From Azolla pinnata (Eukaryota; Streptophyta; Polypodiopsida; Salviniales; Salviniaceae): a stretch of 26,175 nucleotides of DNA. The translations under genes and the position numbers were made by a program. How positions within the stretch are numbered: position 1 is the stretch's first letter; each line of letters opens with the position of its first letter. The stretch covers positions 1-26,175 of the forward strand of contig JBBBWG010006692.1 of assembly GCA_037176905.1 (NCBI GenBank), written 5' to 3'. Positions 10,601 to 21,113 of this stretch are shown in pieces. The notes beneath the pieces are model-generated. The model was not told the DNA's origin. It saw only the letters and a list, made by a program, of their open reading frames with translations, and searched no databases.

Positions 10601-13600
10601 AAGTACTTCAAACCAATGTAATAAGATATCTATCCAAACCATTACCTGAACCATCATAGGATTTGGGCCCCCTGGAGAAATAAAAACGGCAGGACCAGCA
10701 TTGACAGCAGCCTCAGCCTGTGCAACACATGAAAATGATTCCTCTCCTCAAAATAACAGTTACATATTAAGATCTCAACAATCATAACACATACAGGAGT
10801 AGTTCCAACTGTCAATGTCAGAGTTGCTCTACCAAGCTCCAAAAGCAAAGCACCTAAATGCTGAAAGAGTACGCCATCTCGTAGTGCTAATGTCTGAAGT
10901 TCTGCTCGCACTCCAGTGTCCACTAAATTTGGTTCATTTTCAAGATCAGAAGATAGCCTCTGTTAAAAGCATGCATGAAAATGAATGTTAATGGAAGCTG
11001 ATTGAAAAACAACTGTTAACAGTAATTATGAATATGAAATTCTTCTTATGGTTAAAGTGGAGGAAACATGAGACAGGTGAATGTTTTCAGGCCTTGGACC
11101 TCAGAAGTTTACAGTACAAACCAGCACACCATGATATTTTGTGCTTACGCAATTAGTGATGCCATTATACGCAATCAACAACTTGATAAAATGAGAAAAT
11201 AGAGGTTCTTATGTGTAAAATACTCTGAAGTCACATAGGCTGAAGATGGGTGCAGAGAAAGAATTTATTGAGAGGACGAAAAGAAAGAATGTTGTTGATT
11301 GTCACACCATTGAAATCCTAAGCCAACATAAGAAAAGAATAGTTTGAGATCACATTATTGAAATTCTCATCTAGAAATTTTACTATACACAATGTAATAC
11401 ACTTAAACCCTGAATATTTGTCCTAAACAGACGATACATTGAAAAATATCGCATAAAACTGCCGTTTACTATTAAGACCATCCTGTGAGTCAATTCATTG
11501 GTCTTTCACCTGGTACAAGAGAGAATTTTCATCATACAATGATGTTCAGAGTCTTGAACTCCTCCCAGAAGGCAGGCATCCCTTGACATACACAAGAGTA
11601 CTCCTATGTCACATCCTGCAATTTTTCTTGGTGCTACACATCTATCCAAAATACTAAAATTTTAAAATAACCAACATGCTAGATAGTTAATGTGAATCTT
11701 AGGCTATCAACCACTTTAGCAAATGTTTTTTATGCAAAAATAGTCTTGCAGCAATGCCACACCTATAAAATCACAAACATCATGAAAGAAGACACCCTTA
11801 AAGCAGACTTGAGAGTAATACTATCTATAATAAACAATACTCTAATGAAATGAGAACCAATTCCTACTGACAGCATTGACCAACGAATATATAGAACATC
11901 CATAGGACAAGATACTCATGATCGCCAATCTCAAATATTCAAACTTCTAATCAGCTTTTATGAATTCGTCAGCAACAAGAAAAGTAAACTAAACAGGAGA
12001 TAAGTAGATCTTCCTCCTCTCACATTAAGTTGTCCTCTGGCCTGATCTGTTATCAACCCCATTGTACGTCGAATCAGAGCACCCAAGTTTGCTGGTGTCG
12101 GCTGGATTCTAACAGTTGTGTTTGGTCCAGATACTCCTGGGCCAGAATCCTGCTGGCCTGTATGTGAATAATTTTTAAATAGCTAACAAAAGGTTAAAAT
12201 TTAACTTGTGACCTGTGAAGTCACAGTTCAACTCAAGCTCATCAAGAAACAAATCTTACCATTGATAGTAAGCACCTGCTCCAAGCCACCAAGGTACTGG
12301 GACATTGTTGTTAAGGCATCAGGAATGACCTGATAGTAACCAAATATCAGAAACAGCTTCAGTCTGATAATTACAGACAAACATCAGCTTCAGAAAGTGC
12401 CCACTAACCTGCTGTGAAAGCCTGAACTGTTGTCCCATGGAAGGCAAGGTGGTTGCAACAGCAGCAGCAGGGAAGAATGGTGGAAACGGACGAGGGGCTT
12501 GTGGTTGGTGGCCAGCATCAGCAAGAGACGGTGGCCGCACACCACCATTTCCTACTTGTGTGGTCACATTAGGTAGGTTTGATGCCTTGCAGGTTCAGAA
12601 TCATAATCACAACACAATATTAGTATACTAGATTTAAAAGGGGAAAAGCGTTAAAGCAAATATATAATTCAGAAGATGGTTCGGAAACAAAATCACTGTC
12701 CAAAATTTTATGGAGGGGTAAGACCAGCAATAAAAATGAAATACCAAAAACGAAATTGTTTGAAAAGTTGTTTTACAAAGAAAAATGAAAAAAGAAGGCT
12801 AAAATGACAAAGTAACTGAAGGTTATTTATTAGAGGCAATTATTCCTAATGAAATAAGATAAAGTTGAACATAAGAACTGCCTTTATGAAATCAAGTTTA
12901 CAGCATCTTAATGTGCAGCAAAACTACATTATGGAACATATATTGATAAGCTCTTCAACATTTTCTTAAATTGCCATAACTATTTTAATTTCTATTAATG
13001 TATATCATACTCAAATTTTAAAACTAACTTAACAATTGCAAACCAATACTCTCCCAGGTAATTTAATCAGGTATTGGGTGCAACAATATCTAAGAAAATG
13101 ATATGAAGTTATGAATACTTCGGAGCATTACTGAAACATGATAATCATGTAAAGACAATCAGCAATTGTATATCCACTGCTCCTACCATCAACTGGAAAC
13201 TTTAACCAGAAACTATTGACCATCAGAATCCTACCATATTCGTTGGGGTACCAACATTTGGCGGCACATTGTTTGCAAGTCCAAGGGATGTAAGAACTGA
13301 TGATATGAACTGCAAGAAATGATTTTCAGAAAAAACAGAAACAATTGTAACTCAGAAAGTAGTTCGAGCAGTCATCTAACTCCCAAGTTTAAAGGTCAAA
13401 CAAAAATTCTCTCCTCACCCTGTTAACATCTGCTAATCCACCATCACCATTATCTTGTACATTAAACGTTCCCATCACAACACCATGAGAAACCTGTGTT
13501 GGCCTATTTTGAGCTTCTGCAGCAGATTGATCTCAAAAAATTCATAGAAAGAAGTTAGTGTATTTTCTATTGGGAAAAGAATACAAAATAGATATTTTTT

Positions 13601-14612
13601 AGAATAAACAAAGAACCGCAGGAAGAACCCTAGCAGTACAATGGTAATCACCTTGCTCTTCTTCGTTTGTATTGTTTCCACTAGATGAAGATGAACCTGC
13701 AGGACCAGAGCCTGGACTAGGAGCAGGAGCCTGCCGCGTTACCAGGTGGAGAGTATGGCCATCTTCAACGTCTGTTCCTTATTAAGGAAAATCATATCAT
13801 AATGGCACACACCTCTTACAGATTTCCCAAAGTAAAACTATGATGCACATAGTTTTCAAATTGACAATTTGATTGTACAATTGGAAATGAATAGTAAAAG
13901 ACTAGAAAACGGGACACAACTAATGTAAGTCATCAACAATCCCGTCACTGGATTGCATCACAAGAAAAAAATAGTGAAAAAATGATGACAATGCAAGGAT
14001 AAGAAACAGGAAATTTGTGAAGCTGATAATATTCAAACCAATGAAGGAACATGTAAGGCGGAATATAAGCCACAATACTGTATTGACCTATGTATCTTTA
14101 AGCATCTCTTTTAGGTTCTACTGCTTGTTGATGGCGAAAAATAAATCAATCTCTCATGTCAAACCTTACACAAACAATGAATGCAAAGCCAGGATAATAA
14201 ATTGAATAGGAAATATTATCTATACTTACATTACTGGCTTATAAATCAAGAGGCAGTCCCTTTTGACTCAAAGTTTACATAATTAATAAAAGTTCGTGAT
14301 AGGATACTGTAACTGGACAGATTGTGGTCATCTTTCAACACCTTGCCTCTGCAAATTAGTCGTTGGTTTTCTGGAGGTACACCTGTTAATGTTGCCACAC
14401 GTTCCTTCAAAGCAGGTACTGCTATCTGAAAAAGAAGTGAAATTTCAGTTTTTCAAATCACATCTATGTTTCAATCCTTTACAAAAGAAAATGAATTCGC
14501 TGCATACATTCGGATCCACTCTGCAAGTGAAAACTTGCGAATCTAAAGTTTTGATCTTTATTTCCATCGTTCCACAATCATCTGTAGCACTGCTTGTGCT
14601 TGCTCCCTCCAT
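7700..14612 (-). CDS. BAG6-like ubiquitin-domain protein (large proline-rich protein, AT5G42220-like)
   Basis: Seventeen coding exons (14508-14612, 14308-14425, 13652-13771, 13419-13516, 13235-13309, 12409-12585, 12260-12329, 12024-12157, 10795-10959, 10646-10717, 9910-10582, 9753-9832, 9471-9674, 8629-9390, 8315-8404, 7992-8156, 7700-7756) give 1054 residues with consistent phases. A ubiquitin-like domain spans residues 16-87 (MEIKIKTLDSQVFTC to GHTLHLVTR). P/Q/S-rich low-complexity sequence follows, with conserved blocks HLGALLLELGRATLTL at 333-348 and HNISIHID at 409-416. Two related helical segments carry LMQQMMPVV and LFQQIMPVV. A basic DKKRQK lies near 976 (possible nuclear signal), and the conserved C-terminal helices contain INVERAADMLQQG. 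In animals BAG6 shields hydrophobic clients for tail-anchored insertion or degradation; the plant role is inferred. The least certain junctions are the 8315 donor, the 8156 acceptor and the short terminal exon. Confidence 0.9.
8644..8691 (-). repeat. Exact 24-bp tandem duplication within a coding exon
   Basis: TGCATTGAAATTTGTCGCTGGTTG occurs back to back at 8644-8667 and 8668-8691. It keeps the frame and duplicates eight residues (ATNFNAQP) near the 3' end of the 762-nt exon of the BAG6-like gene. The copies are identical, so the event is recent or recurrent. Confidence 0.95.
10960..12023 (-). other. Long intron of the BAG6-like gene (1064 bp)
   Basis: The intron is GT-AG, between codons, and separates the exon ending ...ARGQLN from the exon starting RLSSDLENEP. 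I see no open frame or repeat of note inside it. The other long internal introns (12586-13234 and 13772-14307) also look empty. Confidence 0.7.
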
Positions 14613-14746
14613 TATAAACTGCAAAACACAACGAATCATACTACCTCAAAAATACAACAGTATTTTACACCCTGCATCCAGGGAAAAGGGCCACCATGAG
14701 GCTATTTTATTCTCCAAAAGAAAAATTACTGATACATTTCCTGATT

Positions 14747-14901
14747 GCATCAGAGGCTGCTCCGAAGTTAGGTTCTACCTCAATTGTTCAATAGATGTAG
14801 ACATCTTAAACTCTGTTGCTTAAGATGCAAATGCACCAGAGGCTGCTCCAAATTTCGGTTCTACCTCAATTGTTCAATAGATGCAGACATCTTAAACTTC
14901 T
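14747..14901. repeat. Tandem duplication in the leader intron
   Basis: A unit of about 69 bp at 14747-14815 is repeated at 14833-14901 (86-bp period). The shared core runs from CAGAGGCTGCTCC through GGTTCTACCTCAATTGTTCA to ACATCTTAAAC, with only a few substitutions. Confidence 0.85.
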
Positions 14902-15199
14902 GCATTTTGATCAATTTTAAAGCCATCGCCAAAGAAGAGCAGCAAAAATTCGTTTATTCTATTAAAGAGAACGAGAAGACTCCATAAACACATTTTCATG
15001 ACTATTCAGAGTTACTGCCAGCAGAATTATCAATTTCTAGCTATATCAAAGAAAATTGAATATGCAGGGGATTCCATCATATCACCATCAGCAGAAACAA
15101 TTTAAAAGATACACAATTGCTTCACATAAATTTTCAGTTTGACATCAAGGCATGTGACTTCTGTGGCATGGGATTACATTATCAAGCAGATGCTCAACT

Positions 15200-15344
15200 A
15201 GCAGTACATCATTCCTTTACATTTGCAAACTTCATACATAAATTGCAGGGGATCAGGGTAGTTTTAGATGCTTAGAAGTACATCATTGTTTCCCATGAGG
15301 AAATTTATGCATAAAGCTTCTACAGGGAGACATCAGGGCTGTTC
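15200..15344. repeat. Diverged tandem duplication in the leader intron
   Basis: Blocks near 15202-15263 and 15276-15344 share the order AGTACATCATT, a CATACATAAA / TGCATAAA block, CAGGG and ATCAGGG.TGTT/AGTT, with a period of about 75. Divergence is much higher than in the pair at 14747. Confidence 0.4.
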
Positions 15345-17137
15345 CAACTACATCTATAAAGTGGATTCCCATCCCTTCCTTCATTGCTTGGGCATGGGGT
15401 ATTGTTCCGTATCTCTTATTCTACATCTATGGAAATCAACATATTCTCCGGTAACTCACGCCTGTGTGCTCTGTCAGAGGGCTTGCTCTGACACAGCTCA
15501 GTTTAGATATGTCCATGCCCGAAGAAATGAAATACTTAAAACATACCTCTTTATTGAGCACAAAAGAAATACTCTCTGGTAAGGCCCAGGAGGCCACTGC
15601 TCCATATGGTGAAGTTTGATTTGTACCATCATTAATGGTTGCACGGAATCCATGAGGCAGGCAGGTATTAACTCTTTTAACTTATAAGAGCACATTTAAC
15701 ACCAGGTTTGCTGATGCTGGATACTAGAATGTGCTGGATATGGTAAATCTATCTATCTATCATTAAAACAACTCTATGATAGGCATGTTCAGTGGATTTC
15801 ACATTCTAGTTAGTACATTATGCAACCCATTGTTCTATGCATGCGTCAAGTCATCATCCAAACATAATATTCCAGTGTAGCTCATATGTCATTCTGGTCA
15901 GTTCAGTCATAAGGCATGATTTTTCCTTATATCTCTCTCTTCAGAAAAGTTCATAGGCAATTCATTCATTTCAGACTGCTGGTTCGTGAGTGGATGAAAA
16001 TGGAACTCGTCTGCATTCAAATATTTCACATTCTATGATATGTTTCTTGAAACGTATCAATTCCATCATTTGATTAATTACCATTCTATGGGATTTCAAG
16101 GATAATTCTCTGGTTACAGAAATGGAGAAAGTAAGACATCTGAAAAAAAGAATGATACATTTCTATCGACAAACCATCTGACAAGCCCTAGCAAGCCTTG
16201 AGCCCAAACCAAGCATTGAAAAAGCAGCTTAAAACCCGAACTAAACCCTAAAACCCTAACTGGATTGGTCTCGGTTTAGCCTGGTTTCAGCCTCTAGCAA
16301 TTCGGCTTATTCAGCTCCAAACCAGTTTATTAAAAAGTTTGCGTTTCTACATTTAACAATCGTTTTATGGATTTGAATAAATGTAAGTTCACATATAAAT
16401 TTCACCAGTTTGGTTTTAACTGGTTTGAGCCAAGAAAATCCAATAACAAGAAGCAACCACAAGAGCTATATACAGCTGCCGTCATGCATGCAGGGGTCCA
16501 AATCCCAGGACAAAAACGTTGAATTAGGAAAAAGATACTGAAAAAAGAAATTAAATAAACAACTGTACTGCAAAACAAGGGACATGGAAACCAAATATTG
16601 CTTCATCAGGCAGCAGACAGAAACTATATGTAAATAGAACACCATCCTGTAATATTAAAACAGTAAAATGAATGGTAAACTCATGAATAAGGTGTACCTA
16701 GAAACTGTAGTATCTGATGAGATTGGCGGCAAAGCAACTTCTCCACCAACTTCCACTAGTCTTCCACTATAAATTTGACCACTTTGAAGAACTTCTCCAC
16801 CAACTTCTTTTTTTATCTGGTACAGACTGTACATACAACACGTGAGTTTTGCCCCCATTTCAAGAACTACAAAGATTCTCACATCTCATGTCATCTCTCT
16901 TTCTTCGTCCATCATGGAAGAAACCATAGGGAAAATAAAGGAGAAAGTCCTGAATCTAACTATATTCCTGGAACGGCCGAGGGCGAGGATACTAACATCA
17001 ACACGAGATAAACAGGAATTCGGCTAAGAAAAAAACGGAAAAACAAGACATCTTCTGCGAGCGAAAATGGATAATTTCGCCAGTGGGAGGAGGGAGCAGG
17101 CGAGAGAAACAGAAAGAACAGGAAGGCACAAAAATAC

Positions 17138-17228
17138 CTTAAGCTTCGTAGTTGGCGTCGGTCGGCGTCGTCGACGGGCGAGCGTTGCAGGAACAGAAGA
17201 CGAAGGCGACGAAGATGAACGAGAAGGA
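17138..17228 (-). other. Probable non-coding first exon of the BAG6-like gene
   Basis: On the minus strand this stretch is C/T-rich then GC-rich, with no need for a start codon, and it ends in a donor CTTAAG|GTATTT. Upstream, about 30 nt away, is a TATATATA box at 17256-17264. The GC content differs sharply from the surrounding AT-rich DNA, as expected for a leader exon. The transcription start is estimated from the TATA spacing. Confidence 0.5.
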
Positions 17229-17253
17229 GAAGAAAGGGGAAAGGAATCGTGCG

Positions 17254-17266
17254 CATATATATATTT
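17254..17266 (-). promoter_or_regulatory. TATA box of the BAG6-like gene
   Basis: On the minus strand AAATATATATATG precedes the C/T-rich leader by about 30 nt. It overlaps the edge of an ATTT microsatellite, so changes in repeat length would alter the sequence just upstream of it. Confidence 0.45.
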
Positions 17267-17312
17267 ATTTATTTATTTATTTATTTCTATTTATTCATTT
17301 ATTTCTGTATAT
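17263..17312. repeat. ATTT microsatellite
   Basis: A run of TTTA/ATTT units (TTTATTTATTTATTTATTTC, then TATTTATTCATTTATTTC) lies immediately upstream of the putative TATA box of the minus-strand gene. Confidence 0.9.
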
Positions 17313-17365
17313 TTGTATTTATGAAATAAATGAAAATTAAAAACGGAATTATTAATAGCTTTTCT

Positions 17366-17475
17366 AAATGTGTACGCATACATGTACGTATATGTGTGTA
17401 TAGGCAAGTGTATACAATGTATGCATGCGTACATATGCTTGTGTGGTGTATATATATGTGCATATATGTGGTGTT
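17366..17475. repeat. Purine/pyrimidine-alternating low-complexity tract
   Basis: The tract is built almost only of alternating runs such as ATGTGTACGCATACATGTAC, GTATATGTGTGTATA and TGTATATATATGTGCATATA. It is low-complexity TG/TA-type DNA of the kind that can adopt unusual structure. Confidence 0.7.
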
Positions 17476-17479
17476 GCGT

Positions 17480-17986
17480 GCTGAGGATAAAATTATACTT
17501 TAGAGTAACTTCAGGGTTTTAAATATTTTTACGGTATATAAAACGGATTAGTATAGGTCAATAGTGGCTCTCTCATTAATAAACGATTTTGGTTTAAATT
17601 GTCACGACCAAAGCTTGTATACAATGGTAGACTCAGAAGACAAAAATATAACAAGACAAGAAGATTAGATATTATGTTACTAGGAGGAGACTTAGAGTAC
17701 AAGAGCACCAATGTGCCCTGACTTTCAACTTCTAGAAGGAACGTGTTTATTGGATAAAGGCCAATGTGAGCTTGCCCAATGTTGGGGTGAATTATGATAA
17801 TTTTTTTAATCGCACAACATTCGTGATAGTGATGCTTCATTCAAATTTTCGCCCTATCAATTTTTTTTGTCTGAGTATCTTGTTGAAGACTTCATATCAC
17901 ACTAGAGGAGCTCGACCTTCTAACAAAATTTATCATGTTAGGACAAGATAGTCAAAAGTTTTCTTGGAGGTTTGTAACAAGTGAGT
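17480..17986. other. Unassigned stretch between the gene and the retroelement mosaic
   Basis: No gene, LTR end or gag/pol similarity could be supported in either strand. The region probably consists of decayed repeat DNA, since the adjoining sequence is gag-derived. Confidence 0.4.
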
Positions 17987-18088
17987 ATTGTCTGAACGAG
18001 TCCAGCAACTTGAATTAATCGTTTTATCTCTTGGGAACAAGGTTTAATATCTCAAAGCTTGATAAAGAAGCCAATGATTAGTTGGTTA
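17987..18088 (+). pseudogene. Gag N-terminal fragment, copy A
   Basis: This 102-bp segment aligns without gaps to 20417-20518 at roughly 86% identity, most differences being transitions. At the second site the same sequence runs directly into a recognisable gag capsid region, so copy A is inferred to be the same gag N-terminal part. It stops abruptly at 18088, where the minus-strand chromovirus begins. Confidence 0.6.
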
Positions 18089-18388
18089 CTCATCTTTGTT
18101 TACCATGACCTAATATCCTAATTGACTAGCTAAGAGCCTCATGTCAACCCTTAAGACTAAGGATGGGTTGGTGTGTCCTCTCCTCCTAGCCAATAGGGCT
18201 ATTATATAATCCTCCCCCTAGCAGCTTCATTGACATGTCATGGCTTGCATGCATGGTCAGGCCACATCTCTTTGCATGACCCTAGTGCATGCATCATGGC
18301 CACTAGTCATGCCTTGCCATGGAGTAGCCACTATAAGGTCATAACACTCGTCATTCATGCATGTAGTGGCCAGAATAAGGTCATGACA
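18089..18388 (-). repeat. 3' LTR (or part) of the chromovirus
   Basis: On the minus strand the LTR begins TGTCATGACC just after the polypurine tract. It carries a TATA-like ATTATATAAT at about 18192-18201. Its far end is unclear: no TG on the plus strand is clearly favoured between 18089 and 18110, and the LTR may be cut by the junction. Several CATGCATG-type words lie in the U3 part. Confidence 0.5.
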
Positions 18389-18392
18389 TACC

Positions 18393-18404
18393 ATCCCCCT
18401 TGAA
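18393..18404 (-). other. Polypurine tract of the chromovirus
   Basis: On the minus strand AAGGGGGATGG follows the end of the chromodomain frame and precedes the LTR start. This arrangement is standard for chromoviruses. Confidence 0.65.
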
Positions 18405-20416
18405 CAATTGATCACTGTCCTCAATGCTAAAGTTTGGAAATGCCTTACAAAACTTACTTACAAATTCCCAAGTTGTGTTTATCAATGGATGACCTTTCCA
18501 AACTTAACAAAAATACTATTTCTATGTTTCTTTTCTCGACTATCCAAAATACGTTCTACCCCATAATCAACCTCTACTGGACTCTCTAATGCCACAAGTC
18601 CATCCACCACATTTTCATCATTTAGTAGATACTCCTTCAATCTACTAACATGGAACACGGGATGGATTTGACTTCAAATTTGCAACTCTAGCTTATAAGC
18701 TACCTTTCCTATCTTCTTTATGATCTTCCATGGACCACAATATATTGGTGATAGTTTAGGTAGCTTAATAGTAGATCCAATTGGAAGAAAAATCAAAAGA
18801 TATACTTGGTCTTTCACTTCAAAAGTTTTAGTACATTTTTTGGTTAGTGAAATGTATTACTCTATTTACAATCAATCGAATATTTCTCTTTGTCACATCT
18901 AACATCTCTCGCATGTCTTTTAAAAATTGCGAGGCACATGGATTTTTATAACTCATTCCAATTGAGTATGGTGCTAATGACTGAACCCTATAATTCAGTT
19001 CAAAAGAAGATAATTTAGTTGCCAAATGATTTCATGAGTTATATGTAAACTCTAGTAAAGACAAATAACTTTCTCAATCCCTTTGTTGAATAGATACATA
19101 TGCCCTCGACATATCTTCTAAGACTTGGTGAACCCGCTTTGTTTGAACATCTATTTTTGGATGTTCTCCACTACTAAATTTCAATTTAGTACCTAGTTTC
19201 GTGAACAAACTAGTCAAGAACTTGTCTAGTAAAACGAGATCTCGATCGGACACAATTGTATTAGGTAACCCATGGATACAAAAAATATGTTCAATAAACA
19301 AGTAGGCCACTTGTGTATCATTGAATTTCTTTGTTGTGGGAATGAAATGTGTCATTTTAGTCAATCTATTAATCACAACAAATACTGCATTGTATTGATG
19401 TTGAGTATGTGGCAACCCCACAATAAAATACATGGATATACTCTGCCATTTCCAATCTTGTATGGAAAAGGTTGTAATAATCCAAGACAACATATCCTCT
19501 TGTGCTTAGAGGTTTGATAAGCTATACATCTAGGCACATAGTCTAGTGCATCCTTGTTCATACACAACCACCAATAGTGACGGCTAACCAACCCTAGAGT
19601 TTTCTTTATGCTTGGATGTCTAACACATGGACTATCATGGAAATCCTTCAAAACCAAGTTCTTTTTACTAGGAACTTGTGGAACACACACTTTTCTTTTT
19701 CTTTTTAACATTCTTTGCTAAATAGAGAATTTTGAAGGACTTCTGGACAAATCACTCTCATTAGCATTAGTTAGTTAGCTAGCCTCAGACCATTTACTTT
19801 GAATAAACGCATCCATTTCTTGAGATTGCCATATAGCATGTGACATCTCACTTTTGGCTATACTAAAACTCATCTGATACAGAAATCTTGACAACGCATC
19901 AACCACTACATTCTCTAATTTATCCTACGATATTCATTTCCATTTGGAACTCTTACATGAGTTGCGTTCAACTTCATTGGCGACCTCTAATTTGAGTTCC
20001 GATTGAGTAACAAAGTACTTTAGAGTGGGATGGTCTATTAAGAATTTAAATGTCACCCCCTAAAGATAGTGACACTATATCTCAAGTGCATTAATGACTT
20101 CTAGCTCATGTGTGGGCCACTTCCTTTGTGGCAAAAAGAGCTTCTTGCTTAGAAAGCTATAGGTCTATCTTGTTGAATGAGGACAACTCCGATTGTTGCA
20201 TCACCGGTATCCCTCTCTAGTTTGTAGGGCAACTGTGGGTCTACAACCTTCAATGCTAGTGCAGATGCTACAACTTTCTTTAGCTGATCAAACACTTGTT
20301 GTCTTGCAAGTGTCCAATCATACACTACCCTGACTTCAACAAATCAGTGAAAGGTGCGGTTAAGGAGGCATATCTCTGAATGAACTTATGATAAAAGCCA
20401 GAAAGTCCTAAAAACA
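18405..20416 (-). pseudogene. Chromovirus pol: RT end, RNase H, integrase, chromodomain (decayed)
   Basis: The order on the minus strand is as follows. The RT thumb is at about 20330-20416. RNase H, with LPYKLERDTGDATIGVVL, is near 20200. The integrase zinc finger is near 19510-19640 (HDSPCVRH, then RCIAYQ). The integrase core is at about 19120-19435 (IVGLPH, HGLPNTIVSDRD). The GPWKII and HPVFHVSRLKEYL blocks are near 18630-18740. A chromodomain (VERILDSREKKHR, then WKGHP..NTTWEF) is at about 18460-18572. Stops and frameshifts interrupt it, including one near 19450 and one inside the chromodomain. The fourth zinc ligand (Cys to Tyr), the first catalytic Asp (to Tyr near 19429) and the catalytic Glu (to Lys) are lost; the second Asp remains. 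It cannot make active enzymes. Confidence 0.85.
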
Positions 20417-20810
20417 ATTGTCTGAATGAGTCTAACAACTTGAATTAATCATATTATCTATTGGAAACAAGGTTCAACATCTCAAAGCTTGATAAAGAAA
20501 CCAATGATCAATTAGTTAGCAAAGTTTAATGGTACTAATCATAGTTTTGAGGATTCTTATATTTAAACTAGTTGCTCCTTAGAATTAACATGTAACCCAA
20601 CCGATATCTAAAGATGCATCTCAAATTGGGATAGTTGGAAAATTGCTAACAGGAACTACACTCGCTTGGTTTATACCACTTTTAAAAGAATTAAGAAATC
20701 TCATGCTCTAGAGAACTTTGAAACATTTATTGTTGAATTCCAAGAAGTTTTAGCAATACAAATAGAAGTAGTTATATTATCTCTTCCGAAATAATTTTCA
20801 ACAAGAAGTT
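20417..20810 (+). pseudogene. Sushi/Tf1-type gag fragment, copy B (heavily decayed)
   Basis: After the 102-bp segment shared with 17987-18088, three frames in turn give pieces that align with the gag of the element at 24884. These are KFNGTNHSF near 20522, QIGIVGKLLTGTTLAWF near 20615-20665 and LENFETFIVEFQEVL near 20710-20755. Many stops are TAG, TAA or TGA where CAG, CAA or CGA would fit, as expected from decay of methylated cytosines. The fragment ends just before the minus-strand LTR at 20825. Confidence 0.7.
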
Positions 20811-20824
20811 AATTAGCTAGAGAT

Positions 20825-21113
20825 TGTTATGGATGGATAGAGTAGAGCGGAAGAGAGTTAGGCAAGAGATAGGATCTTGAGAGATAAGCAAGAAGAATAA
20901 GATAGATAAAGCTGAGTATATGATTCCATAACTAGTGTTGTTTACCTTGATCCAAATCAAGGTAAACCCTTATATTTATACAGGTCTAGGGATCTTACGT
21001 CATGTAAGCAGAATCCATGTAGACTCATTCCTGTCTTGTATAAAGAAAAAACCATCTCATAATGGTACATTAAGGTTATATTGTTAGAAAGGCGGGAGAT
21101 CCTCTCACCTTAC
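20825..21113 (-). repeat. LTR of a self-priming-type element (right boundary uncertain)
   Basis: On the minus strand this has a TATA box TATAAATATA (20980-20971). About 32 nt further on is AAGGTAAACAACAC (20948-20935), and the end is CCATAACA at 20825. The LTR at 24489-24825 has the same three features in the same order: TATAAATA, AAGGTGAACAACAC 31 nt on, and an end CATAACA. A perfect 12-bp hairpin, GTTTACCTTGAT-CCAA-ATCAAGGTAAAC, occupies 20940-20967. No primer site follows the end, so this is a 3' or solo LTR. The right end is placed at ...CTTACA by guess. Confidence 0.55.

Larger units (their letters stand above)
14619..17137 (-). other. Leader (5' UTR) intron of the BAG6-like gene
   Basis: A 3' splice site (TTTTGCAG) lies six bases before the start codon at 14612, so the first coding exon must be spliced to an upstream leader exon. 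The best upstream donor is CTTAAG|GTATTT, whose GT on the minus strand is 17137-17136. That gives an intron of 2519 bp. It holds two imperfect tandem duplications and no supported gene. The donor choice is inference; a nearer leader exon cannot be excluded. Confidence 0.6.
18089..20416 (-). mobile_element. 5'-truncated Ty3/gypsy chromovirus
   Basis: Read on the minus strand from the right, the element starts in the last part of reverse transcriptase (FLGLSGFYHKFI). It continues through RNase H, integrase and a chromodomain, then a polypurine tract and an LTR. Gag, protease, most of reverse transcriptase and the 5' LTR are missing. It lies between two copies of a plus-strand gag N-terminus, with junctions at 18088/18089 and 20416/20417. 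Confidence 0.8.

Noticed and set aside
16655..16882. 75-codon minus-strand frame with an internal EVGGEV repeat
   Set aside because: The repeat is a 54-bp DNA duplication inside the proposed leader intron; no homology or splice support.
18096..18104. TTGTTTACC, nine bases of the self-priming site, beside gag copy A
   Set aside because: The last two bases do not match, no LTR end of the right type lies just before it, and it sits inside the chromovirus LTR; likely chance.
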